Shown: positions 55,124 to 64,000 of the stretch, piece after piece
Layout: each line of letters begins with the position of its first letter
How positions within the stretch are numbered: the stretch's first letter is position 1
DNA from: Selaginella moellendorffii
Taxonomy: Eukaryota > Streptophyta > Lycopodiopsida > Selaginellales > Selaginellaceae
Reading direction: 5' to 3'
DNA: 64,000 nt
Assembly (NCBI RefSeq): GCF_000143415.4
Contig: NW_003314318.1
Location: 452,971-516,970, forward strand
Notes under the pieces: model-generated
The model's input: only the letters and a program-made list of their open reading frames with translations
Told to the model about the DNA's origin: nothing
Databases searched by the model: none
Translations under genes and position numbers: made by a program

Positions 55124-56915
55124 TCATACCACCTCGTCTTGTTTCGTCACACACTGACGCGTTACGACATCGCACTCCACTGCTGCGTTCTCGTTCTCGT
55201 CTTCGTCCTCGTCCTCGTCCTCGTCCTCGGTTAGTTCTTCCTCGTTTGATCCTTCCTTTTCGTCTTCTTCTTCACCGGCTCTTGTTGACGTCGGAGCAAC
55301 CGCTGCTGCTGCTGCTACATACTGCGTGTAGTCAAAGCTTACGTGGTTTTTTTCTGATCGAGCATCGGCCATGTCTCGCTCAAACTCCGTCTTGACTTTT
55401 CTCAACGCTGCGGCGTATTGTCGATCCAGTAAATCCAGCTCCGTTTCAATCACTCCCTGGAAAGAGTCAGGCAATCAGACTCAGAAAAAACCAGCGAACT
55501 TGTCTTACCAGATCGATTTTTAGCCAACGATTGAACGTGTTCGTAATTGCTTGTTTCTACAAAACAAAAAACATGTAATAAAAGATTTCTCGCAGATCTG
55601 CAATCGAACAAACCTGTGCTGCTTCCCAGTCCGATTTGGAATTGCCACTAAGGCCCTTGCTGCAGCGACATTCGTAGATTTGTCTTGACACGGCTGTCAG
55701 CTCTTCTGATCTTCCGTCTGTACGAGAGATTGCATCAAAATCAGTTTTGTTCCACTTGAATACTTTTTTACTATCATACCGAGTAATCTTCTCCTGGCTT
55801 CGATCCAGCAGTCAATGTAGGGATGCGCTATGCTTCGAGCTGATCTAATAACATTAACAGCGTCATCGAGGTCCATTCCCTGAGAAAAAGAAATCGAAGT
55901 TAAACTCTGATAAAAACACTTCGAAGCTCTTGCCTGTATAAATGTAAGATATCCTACGACCGTTAACGTAGCACGATTGATACCGGCAGTGCAATGGACG
56001 TAAACCTTCAATCCTCGCGCGACAAGCATGTTTAACATCCTCACCGCTTCTGGCAACATCAGTGCCTGATTGAGACCAATGAGTTAGGCCAGCTACAAAA
56101 ATGAACTGGAGAGCTACAAAAACAAACCTGATCACCGTGGTCGAAGTCATGGATAGGGACTCGCTCCAAGTAGACGCCTCTTTCTGACGCTCTTCGTTTT
56201 ATGCTCTCAAATGGTATCTGACTCGCAAAATACAAATCTCGATCAGAGTTCTGAGACCATCAATCCTCAAACTCTATTACCTTGAGAGCATCCAAACAAA
56301 CATCCGACTGCACGCTTAAAATCGCATTGACCCCACATCCCTCGGCAATTCTATCCTGGCAGGCACCATACAAATTAGCCTGCCATCCAAAAGTAAAACA
56401 AAAACATCACATACCACATCGTCGGGACTTCGTGGACAAGAGCCAACAACAATGCTTGAAGTGATCTCGTTCCAGTTTAGAGTCCAGTGCCAGGATGACG
56501 TCGATCCTCCATTATCTGCTTCGTTCTAGACAGCTTGAGCACAAGCTTTAGAACCTTGGAGAAATCGCAAGAACATATCACATACCTGACGCTTTTCCCA
56601 GCCTTCTTGCTCAGTCTCCATGGCTGGAGCGGTGCTCTGAGCTCTACAACTTACATCCAGCCCACGCCCCATCCTTTCTCGCAAAGTACACGGACTTTCT
56701 TCCTCTGGCAAAATCGCGTAGCCCCCTACCTTCATCATAGTTCTCAAAGTCTTCTTTCCCGGAATGCTAGCTATGGACGATTTCCCCTTGCTGGCACCAT
56801 AGCTGGCTTGTAGAAACGAGCAAGAAGACGGAGAAGTCGAGGTCAGCGGCGGCGGCGGCGATGGGAATGGCGACAGGGCGGCAATGCGAATTTCGCTCGA
56901 CACGGCCAGCGCCAT
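55124..56915 (-). CDS. dual-specificity phosphatase, probably plastidial, with acidic C-terminus
   Basis: Nine exons: 56915-56586, 56525-56415, 56355-56281, 56217-56128, 56065-55934, 55879-55780, 55717-55614, 55556-55509, 55456-55124; about 440 aa. A Ser/Pro-rich transit-like start precedes a DSP domain: ITSSIVVGSCPRSPDDVDRI, IHDFDHGDQ and the CX5R loop VYVHCTAGINRATLTVVGYL. The layout resembles plant phosphoglucan phosphatases, but no carbohydrate-binding module is seen. Next comes LTAVSRQIYECRCSKGLSGN then SKSDWEAAQ, similar to DUF2934-type helices, a coiled-coil-like stretch and a Glu/Asp run. One intron has a GC donor (after FIQ). The 3' end is uncertain: either a stop at 55,124 or a short tenth exon. 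Confidence 0.82.
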
Positions 56916-57439
56916 TGCGCAGCACGTCGTTGCCCGCCTTTAATCTGCCACAGCCACGAACAAGATGGTCATAATCCAGCTAGAAACAGTGCCGATTCGC
57001 CGGATTCCCAGCTCCTCTCTTTTAAAAATCGCTGCAAGAATCCACGCCGAGACCAGGTCTGGTGGAGAGATTGCGAAATTGATCGAATCGGACTGAATAA
57101 AAAGGGGCGATCGATCGAGAGCGCATTTACCTCGCGGCGGCTCCTCTGATACACGAGGAATGGATCTTTCTCGCGCACGACGTCACGATGCACGCTCCTT
57201 GACTGCGTGCGCCATCGAAGAACAAGACGACGAACAAGGGAGCGAAGAAAATACGAAATAAAAACCTCTTGTGATCTGATACACTGTTTAACCTACGAAA
57301 TCCGTCGGTCCATATTCAGCGCTTTTCACGTGGGCAAAAAAGTAAAGAGCCCTAGATTCTGGTATCTTTTCCTTTCTTTTGGTATATTCTCTCTAATTCT
57401 TTTTCTTCTGGTATAGAAGAACCCTAAAAATGCGTGGGC

Positions 57440-59316
57440 ATGAGGCTTTGCTCCAGCGCGAGAGATCTAGCCGACGCGCGGCGAATCCACGCTGGGATCG
57501 TGAGAGCGGGGCTGGGGTCCGACAAGCGCGTCGTCGATCAGCTCATCCAGATGTATGGCAGCGTGGGGAGCGCGGCCGATGCCCGGGCGGTGTTTGAGGG
57601 ATTTGCCGCCGCTAGCACCGAGCCGCCGGATGCCTTCCTCTGGACCGCGATCATCACGGCCTTCTCCAGGAATGGCGACCCGATCGCCGCGAGGGCGATG
57701 TTTGATCGAATGCCGGAGCCCAAGCATCCAGTCCCCACGAACGCGATGCTTGCTGCCTATGCCAAGAACGCCCTTCTGGAGGATCTCTCGCAATTCTTCT
57801 CCTGGATGCGCGATCGCAGCATCTTCTCCTGGAACACGATCCTTGCAGCGTACGCGGGCAGCCTCGCGATCGACGCAATGGAGCTCGTCTTCACGAAGAT
57901 CCCCGAGAGGAATGTGATCTCTTGGAACACGATCGTGACTGCCTATGCCGAGGCTAGGGATCCGAGACGAGCCAAGAACGCTTTCGATGCCACCCCGGAG
58001 AGGAGCATCGTCTCCTGGAACGCGATCGCCGAGGCATTCGCCGTGAATTCCGACACCGATGCCACGATCCAGGCATTCGATCGAATGCCGCAGCACAATC
58101 GCGTCTCCTGGACCGCGACTTTCTTGGCTCGCGCCGATCACCGCCCGCTGGAAGAGATCAAACACCTCTTCGATCGGATCCCCGTGAGAGAGCCCGGGAC
58201 ATGGACAGTGATCGTCGTCCGCTGCTCGAAATCCTCGCAGCCCACAGCAGCGCTGGAGCTCCTGGATCGAATGCCGCAGTGGAACATCGTGTCACTCAAC
58301 GCAGCGCTCCACTCGCGGTCGATGGGCGATCTGGAATCCGCGATGGCGATGTTCTCGCAGCTTCCGGAGAGGGATTCCATCACCTGGAACGTGATGCTCA
58401 ACGCGTTCGCGCGATTGGGCTTCTTGGATCGAGCGCGCGAGACCTTCGATCGGATGCCCCAGTGGCACCTCGCGTGCTTCATTCCCTCTGTCACGGCCTC
58501 CTTGGCAGCGATCCGCGATCGATCAAGGAGATCTTTGACTCCTCCCCCGAGCACAACGTAGTCTCCGCGACAACGATGATCGTAGCGTATGCCCAAACCG
58601 GGCATCTTGGCGAGGCCGAGGCGCTCTTCGATTCGATGCCGCAGCGCACGGTCGTCACCTGGAACGCGATGATCGCGGCCTACGCGAGGAATTCGTGCCT
58701 CCGCGACGCCAAGGTCGCCTTCGATCGGATGCCCCAGTGGAGCGTCGTGTCGTGGAGCTCCATCGTGGGGGCGCTGGCCAAGAACACGCGCGTGGGCGAG
58801 GCCAAGGCGGCGTTCGACGCCATGGCGGAGAGGAACGCCGCCGCCTGGAACACGATGATCGCGGCCTACGCGCAGTCGAGCCAGCTCGAATCGGCCATGG
58901 CGCTCTTCGACGCGATGAAGCTCGAGGGGATCCAGCCGGACGCGAACACGTTCACGGTGGTGCTGGGGGGATGCGCGGCGGCGGGGGCGGTGGCGGAGGT
59001 GTGGCGGAACTGGGCGCTGCTGGCGGAGTTTGGGGTGGCGGCGATTCGGGAGCACTACAGCTGCGCGGTGGATGTTCTCGGGCGCGCCGGGATGCTGGAG
59101 GAGTCGGAGGAGGTGCTGGCGGCGATGCCATTCGTGCCCGACGATGTGGCGCTGGGGACGCTGCTGGGGGCGTGCTGGACGCAGAGTGATGTGAGGCGAG
59201 GGGAGAGTGTGGGGGGTCTGGTGCTGGAGATGGAGCAGCACAGCCCATCCAGGTACGTGCTCCTGGCAAACCTCCTGGCCACCGAGACCGTTGACCGTCC
59301 CGTTGACGTTCTATGA
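57440..59316 (+). pseudogene. PLS-class PPR gene with internal frameshift, truncated E region
   Basis: Intronless. ATG 57,440 opens RLCSSARDLADARRIHAGIV and a run of PPR motifs (NVISWNTIVTAYAEARDPRR) to a stop at 58,561. The matching repeats continue in another frame from about 58,500 (SIKEIFDSSPEHNVV, then TTMIVAYAQTGHLGEAEALF) to 59,316. One 1-nt indel near 58,490-58,520 therefore breaks the gene, or is a sequencing error. The end (AMPFVPDDVALGTLLGAC, SPSRYVLLANLL) stops right after the VLLANL of the E region, the same point as in the PPR gene at 51.9-54.1 kb. The two are paralogues. Codon-like G+C bias is kept through the break, favouring a recent lesion. Confidence 0.8.
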
Positions 59317-60060
59317 CAAGGTTTGACTGACCACACAACCGTTGACTGTTATGGGGAATTTTATTGACCATTGAGCTATCCGTTGACTCTGCAGCCGTTG
59401 ACTATCATGGAATTGGCCGACTTTGGAAGAGCTTTTGGTTTGTAACAAGATTTTAGACTTCTCGCGCGGAATCTAGAGACATTTTTGGTTACTTTTGAGT
59501 GGCTCATGTCAAGAAATTCAACCATTATCTTTTTGTGCTTCAGCGTTTGATCTCAGAAGCGCGGATAGTTTGTAATCATCGCCACAAGGAAAGGAAAAGA
59601 AAGAACTCCAGACAAACAAGTGCTCATTTCCCTAAAAGATTTTCAGGCACTAGCACGAAGAATGCCTCTGAATTTGATGGTACAGGAAGAGTAATCAGAG
59701 CACTGCAATTCCCCAAACGTGACGAGACTAGACGAGAAGAGTCAGAAATTGGGTTTTCTAGGCCCAGCAAATCGCTCATAACAATCGGAGCCCAGTGCGG
59801 TTTCATCAGCCTCAAAAAGAAAGAGAAATCTATCTATCAAATCCGGCAGCTATAGCAAAGAGCGAAGCCTGACGACCCACAGACCAAAGCATCGCGGCAT
59901 TAGAAGCTTTGCGAGAACGATGTGCGAGCGCCATTGTCACAGGCACGAAGAGGAAGCGCGCCGCAAAGAAAAAGGAGGCGCTCGACCAAAACCCTAACAG
60001 CAGATAAAGAACCCTAAGAATGCGATTAACTAACTAGATTAACCATTTTAAGTTAGAACG
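59317..60060. other. intergenic; TTGAC cluster then nothing recognised
   Basis: 59,285-59,402 holds seven TTGAC motifs, several as CCGTTGAC. The remainder up to the tRNA array shows no gene. A 118-codon frame at 59,499-59,855 has no motif. Confidence 0.45.
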
Positions 60061-60065
60061 AAAAT

Positions 60066-60136
60066 GCGTCAGTAGTCCAACAGTTAGGATAATTGCCTTC
60101 CAGCAATGGACCCGAGTTCGACTCTCGGCTGACATG
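60066..60136 (+). tRNA. tRNA-Gly(UCC) copy 1, probable pseudogene
   Basis: GCGTCAGTAGTCCAACAGTT starts a tRNA-Gly-UCC body with acceptor GCGTCAG and T-arm CCGAGTTCGACTCTCGG. One A is missing from the anticodon loop (CTTCCA then GCAAT), and the 3' end is ATG for GCA. A-box and B-box are recognisable. Confidence 0.55.
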
Positions 60137-60154
60137 TTTGAAGGTTATAAAATG

Positions 60155-60190
60155 CGTCAATTGCCTTCCAAGAGTTCGACTCTCGGCTGT
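60155..60190 (+). pseudogene. tRNA-Gly fragment
   Basis: GCGTCAATTGCCTTCCAAGA joined to GTTCGACTCTCGGCTG: the D-arm and part of the anticodon arm are deleted. Confidence 0.6.
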
Positions 60191-60244
60191 TTAAAGAATT
60201 TAAAGTAAGCCAAAGACTAACCCGTTTTAGTTACTCATAAAAAT

Positions 60245-60316
60245 GCGTCAGTAGTCCAACGGTTGGGATAATTGCCTTCCAAGAAATTGACCCGAGTTCG
60301 ACTCTCGGCTGACGCA
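60245..60316 (+). tRNA. tRNA-Gly(UCC) copy 2
   Basis: 72 nt, complete acceptor stem GCGTCAG/CTGACGC and discriminator A, D-arm, 7-nt anticodon loop CTTCCAA (anticodon UCC), T-arm CCGAG/CTCGG. One mismatch in the anticodon stem (ATTGC against GAAAT). The best candidate for a working copy together with copy 3. Confidence 0.55.
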
Positions 60317-60367
60317 AGCTTTTAAAGAATTTAAAGTAAGCCAAAGTTAACTAAGATTAACCTCATA

Positions 60368-60400
60368 AAAATACGTCAGTAGTGCAGCGGTTACCTGCAA
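60368..60400 (+). pseudogene. tRNA-Gly 5' fragment
   Basis: ACGTCAGTAGTGCAGCGGTT keeps only the acceptor 5' strand and D-arm; the rest is lost. Confidence 0.5.
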
Positions 60401-60457
60401 GCTTTAAAGGAAGCCAAAGTTAACTAAGATTAACCCGTCTTAGTTACTCATAAAAAT

Positions 60458-60528
60458 GCGTCAGTAGTCCAACGGTAAGGATAACTGCCTTCCAAGCAAT
60501 AGACCGAGTTCGACTCTCGGCTGACGCA
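60458..60528 (+). tRNA. tRNA-Gly(UCC) copy 3
   Basis: 71 nt. Acceptor GCGTCAG/CTGACGC, anticodon loop CTTCCAA, T-arm CCGAG TTCGACT CTCGG. One C-A mismatch in the anticodon stem (ACTGC against GCAAT), and the variable loop is one base short. Confidence 0.6.
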
Positions 60529-60606
60529 AAAAGAAACAACTTTTCACCTTTTCTTAAGTTCTATTCTAAGGGTTTAAAGTAAAAAGCAAAAACTTGGTTC
60601 CTTCTT

Positions 60607-63402
60607 TCACAGAATCCGATCGGCCAGCGATGGCAACCTGCGGAAGAAATTCATGGGCACGCTGGGCGACTTGTCCCGGAACCTGGGATGCCTCATCGCA
60701 TACAGTCCCACCAGGATGGCGATCACCTTGAACGGCACCACGTACAAGACGATGGCCAGCATGAAGCAAAACGTGATGAAGATCCCCGTCGCCCGAGGAT
60801 CCCTCCAGCTGAGCAGTGCATGGACCCTCTCCCCCTGCGCAGCGATGTCGCCCACCACCGTCTGGAGCCGGCTCGCCGCCAGCCTGAGCCTCTCATACCT
60901 CGCCTTGACGAGATCTGGGTGCTTCTTCGTGAAAATGGTGTCGAATTCCTCGTCCAGCTCGTCCGGGGATAACCCATCCGTGGCGTGCGAGAGCTGCGCG
61001 TCCATGGACGGCGGCGCTCGCGGCCTGTGCCGGTAGTGCGCCACCCCGATGAGGAAGAGGTAGAGGAAGAGCGTCGGAAGGATGAGCTCCGGGAACCAGG
61101 CGAGGATGAGGAAGAGGACGTGAACCAGCAGCGTTGTCACCGGCGACGACCACTTGCAGATCTCGTGGAACCAGTTCGACACCACCACCAGGCCCGAGAG
61201 GACGTTCGTCAGCCGCGCGTAGTTCGCTCGGCTCCTCCGCATGCTAAACATGTTGGACTCGGTGTCGAGCATGTAGCGGATCACCTCCTGCCGGAGCGGT
61301 GGCTCCGCTCGTCCCAGCCTCCCGGCCACGATCCGGATGGCCTCGATGCGTAGCATCTCCTGCTCGGCCACCGGCAGTGGACGCGTGTAGTGGAGCTTCG
61401 GCAGCGGGGGCTGGACGTAGGCCTGGAGGACGTGGATGAGCGTCGTGGTCGCCAACCGGACCGTGATCTCGAGTTCGCCCATCTTCTTGACGCCGCTGGG
61501 CTGGAGGGCGATGAGCGGATACGAGTTGGCGTACACCTTGTTGCTCTCGAGCGTGGACAGGCGGATCCGGATCTTGCCGATGAGGCCGTCGGGCTGCGCG
61601 TTGCTGCTGTTGTCGCTAAGGTGACAATTGTCGAAGACACAAATGGTGACGACTGTGCATGGGTCGTAGACTTCCCAGGTGTACTGCTCGTTCCACTTCG
61701 GGTTGAGGCTGTCCACCACGGTTCTCGTCCGGATCCACTTCGGCCCATACTTTGCGACGCAGTAGGCGTCGGTGGTGCCGCGCCCGTCCTTGTTCTTCAT
61801 CGGCAGGAGAGCCTTCGCTTGGAGAATCCCGACTTGGAGGATCCCCAGGCTCTTCTTCCACAGGTGCTTAGCCGTGGGTCTCATGTCGCTGATGTAGCTC
61901 GTCGACTCGTCCATGACGTGGTAGCCGCCTTCGAAGCTCAGCCTCAGGTGGACGCGGCCTTTGAATCCCTTGTCTCCGTTCTTGTCCAAGTTGTACCAGA
62001 AGGACGCCACCGGTTCCTTTGGATCGCTCCTCCTTGCGATCTGCTTGTTGCCGGCGAGAGAGATCTTGACGCTGCCGAGAACCTCAGCCTTGTCCGCGGA
62101 AACTTTGTCCTCCACGAACACCATCAGGTGCTCCTCGAAAGGCTCCGCGGCTACGAACATCTTGCTCTCGTTCCACATCGGACTGGCGCTGGGAGTTTTC
62201 GGGAACGTGGTCGTCCACTTCTGGTATGGCCCGAGAGTCACTCGTGCGCAAACGTTTGGAAAGCGCGACTTGTCCGAGACGGCCAGGTCCTGTGCCTCGA
62301 TCACGTTCACCATCAGGTACCAGAGCTTGGGAGATAAATACACTTTGGCCTTTGTGTGCGCGTGACCACCTGTGTCCGACTGCCAGGCGATTGGAAAACT
62401 CTCGTCCTCCTGTGTCCCAGACCAGACTGCCAGCATCACCTCGCCTTCATCCTTCTTCACGCGGGTTTTCCGATCTTCCAGCGAGTGCCACTGAGGAGCG
62501 AGAGGACTGTCCGGAACACGGAATGGAATGTCGCTGATCTCGAGCACGACACTCCCAAAATCTTTGCTTCCCTTCTCGTCCTCGGCAACGACAATCTCCA
62601 CTGTCGGCCCCTGGATCTTGTCTTTGCTGAACGCAAAGACTTCCTCCCACACAGCAACTTTGTCCTTCTTTGTTGCCTTTTTCTTCGCGACCACGGCTTC
62701 TCCAAACTTGATCACCACATACGGCTCTTCCTTGCTGATGTTCCTCCCTTTGACGACGCGGACGTAGAGATACAGCATTTTCTCCACCAGATCATACGTC
62801 CTCACCTTCTCTGTCACCACCGGAGCTCGCTCCTTCAGGACGTAATCGGCCGCTGGAACCACAGTCGGGGGTGGCGGCCTCTCAACTTTCTTCTCGTCCT
62901 TCTTCTCGCCATTTTTCTTCTCTCCTTCCTTCTTCTCTCCATCTTTCTTGTCGCCATCTTTCTTCTCCTCTCCCTTCTTCGCCTCCTCCTTCTTGGCCTC
63001 GTCCACCCAGTACACCTTAACCCGGAGCTCCCCCTTGATGTGCGAGAAGGGGCTTCTCTTCTGCAGCAAATAGCTCACAATCGCCTCGTCCCCCTGTTTC
63101 TTGATGCTAATTCCCTCAATCCGGACTCTTCCCAGAAATCCATCCTTCTTCCTGTTGTTCTTCTCCTTTGGATGCGCCGTGAGCACCTCAATCCGGACAG
63201 CGTCCTGAGCCATGGTTTGCGCATCCCGGACTTGAAACTCGAGCTTCTCGTTCCACACCGGATTCAAATCCTTGGTCTTCACCTTGGTTGCCTGCCGCTG
63301 CCCGTCGAACTCCACAATGCAGTACGCATTGGCGGAGCCGTGCCCGTCCTTGGGCATGAGATTGTGCGCGCTCAAAATCTCCACCACCACCTTCTTTCCC
63401 AT
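60607..63402 (-). CDS. multiple C2 domain and transmembrane region protein (MCTP)
   Basis: Single exon, 931 aa from ATG 63,402 (the frame extends to a TTG). Domain order: C2A at residues 1-125 (KKVVVEILSAHNLMPKDGHG), a Lys/Glu-rich linker of KKDGEKKEGEKK repeats (about 140-185), C2B about 205-335, C2C about 360-500 (LMVNVIEAQDLAVSDKSRFP), C2D about 530-680 (GILQAKALLPMKNKDGRGTT), then the PRT_C membrane region with hydrophobic hairpins near 765-800 and 875-912. The C2B calcium loop is short (GRNISKEEPYVVIKFG), so it probably does not bind Ca2+. Plant MCTPs of this QUIRKY/FTIP group tether ER to plasma membrane at plasmodesmata. Intronless genes are usual in this family. Confidence 0.95.
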   Translation of the reverse strand: MGKKVVVEILSAHNLMPKDGHGSANAYCIVEFDGQRQATKVKTKDLNPVWNEKLEFQVRDAQTMAQDAVRIEVLTAHPKEKNNRKKDGFLGRVRIEGISIKKQGDEAIVSYLLQKRSPFSHIKGELRVKVYWVDEAKKEEAKKGEEKKDGDKKDGEKKEGEKKNGEKKDEKKVERPPPPTVVPAADYVLKERAPVVTEKVRTYDLVEKMLYLYVRVVKGRNISKEEPYVVIKFGEAVVAKKKATKKDKVAVWEEVFAFSKDKIQGPTVEIVVAEDEKGSKDFGSVVLEISDIPFRVPDSPLAPQWHSLEDRKTRVKKDEGEVMLAVWSGTQEDESFPIAWQSDTGGHAHTKAKVYLSPKLWYLMVNVIEAQDLAVSDKSRFPNVCARVTLGPYQKWTTTFPKTPSASPMWNESKMFVAAEPFEEHLMVFVEDKVSADKAEVLGSVKISLAGNKQIARRSDPKEPVASFWYNLDKNGDKGFKGRVHLRLSFEGGYHVMDESTSYISDMRPTAKHLWKKSLGILQVGILQAKALLPMKNKDGRGTTDAYCVAKYGPKWIRTRTVVDSLNPKWNEQYTWEVYDPCTVVTICVFDNCHLSDNSSNAQPDGLIGKIRIRLSTLESNKVYANSYPLIALQPSGVKKMGELEITVRLATTTLIHVLQAYVQPPLPKLHYTRPLPVAEQEMLRIEAIRIVAGRLGRAEPPLRQEVIRYMLDTESNMFSMRRSRANYARLTNVLSGLVVVSNWFHEICKWSSPVTTLLVHVLFLILAWFPELILPTLFLYLFLIGVAHYRHRPRAPPSMDAQLSHATDGLSPDELDEEFDTIFTKKHPDLVKARYERLRLAASRLQTVVGDIAAQGERVHALLSWRDPRATGIFITFCFMLAIVLYVVPFKVIAILVGLYAMRHPRFRDKSPSVPMNFFRRLPSLADRIL

Positions 63403-64000
63403 CTTCCGGGAGCTAAGGTCTCGGCGCACACCTCCCTTGATCAATAAAGCTCGTCAATGTGAATTTTATCTCCTACCATCGCTGTCACTCCAATCAAAGA
63501 ACCTTCTACGACTGTCCCTCGCTCAACTTCTATGACTGTCCCTCGATCTCGAGAAGAAAAAAAACGTCACAGAAATCGACCATCTCGCAAGAGCATGCAG
63601 CAACAAAAAGCCCAATTTTGCAAGAGACACAGTGATCCAGTCTGGCTGCCGTCCCCGGCAGCATTAGTTTAATCTGGATCCCGGGACTGAACCTGGAGCA
63701 GCTTTCACTCAATCTAAAGCATCCAAAAAAGGAAACAAAGAAAGAAAAACAGCTCCCCTCTTTACAAAGAAAACTCCCGCAAAATCACAAAAAATTGGTC
63801 TACCTATGATCCTCTCTAGCTCGCTGCCTCATAAATGCACCACCACCAAGAGATCTAGACTGGATTGCACTAACACCGCTCCTACCTCACGAAATCAAAC
63901 GCGACACCCCGCTCACATAAATGCCAGCGTCTATCACAAGGATTGCTTGCTTAGAAGACAAGCCTCCCAGAACACATTGTCTCGCGAATTCCTGGACAAG
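63403..64000. other. upstream region of the MCTP gene
   Basis: Probable leader and promoter of the minus-strand MCTP gene. A tandem near-repeat of TCTACGACTGTCCCTCG / TCTATGACTGTCCCTCG occurs at about 63,505-63,545. No other gene is seen before the window ends. Confidence 0.4.

Overview
This window is eukaryotic nuclear DNA from a land plant. Genes have many short GT-AG introns (mostly about 50-120 bp). Recognisable plant families include class III peroxidase, HAK/KUP K+ transporter, patatin-like lipase, legumain, PLS-type PPR proteins, a BAHD acyltransferase, an HHL1-like thylakoid protein and an MCTP. The compact introns, PPR abundance and heavily decayed Ty3 elements suggest a lycophyte such as Selaginella; that assignment is inference.

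Layout. 0-3.6 kb: a fold-back-like inverted repeat built of short tandem repeats, then a dead Ty1/copia fragment with part of its 3' LTR. 3.6-14.3 kb: a rearranged segmental-duplication zone with two near-identical class III peroxidase genes (offset exactly 8,248 bp), a third peroxidase relic, fragments of K+ transporter and F-box genes, a 527-bp assembly gap, one lineage-specific gene with a duplicated exon, and a conserved plant gene cut off at a duplication breakpoint. 15.0-17.9 kb: an intact nine-exon KUP transporter. 18-37 kb: an AT-rich retrotransposon nest. A young Ty3/gypsy element (19,274-24,282, minus strand) lies inside an older copy of its own family. A second old copy (27,795-36,789) carries a 4.1-kb insertion that contains a 1.2-kb-arm inverted repeat. 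37-40 kb: no clear gene.

40-64 kb is gene-dense: a patatin-like protein with a replaced catalytic serine, legumain, a DUF3531 plastid protein head-to-head with an HHL1-like gene, prolyl-tRNA synthetase head-to-head with a BAHD acyltransferase, a PPR gene, a UPF0060/YnfA-like membrane protein, a dual-specificity phosphatase, a second PPR gene with a frameshift, an array of tRNA-Gly(UCC) copies that all carry lesions, and an intronless MCTP.

The most striking signal is a complete-looking -1 ribosomal frameshift cassette in the young Ty3 element: slippery heptamer GGGAAAC, 6-nt spacer, 9-bp stem whose loop contains the gag stop codon. It sits exactly where gag and pol overlap in the required frames. 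Starts were checked against the DNA; several long frames begin at TTG or GTG, and the first real ATG was used instead.
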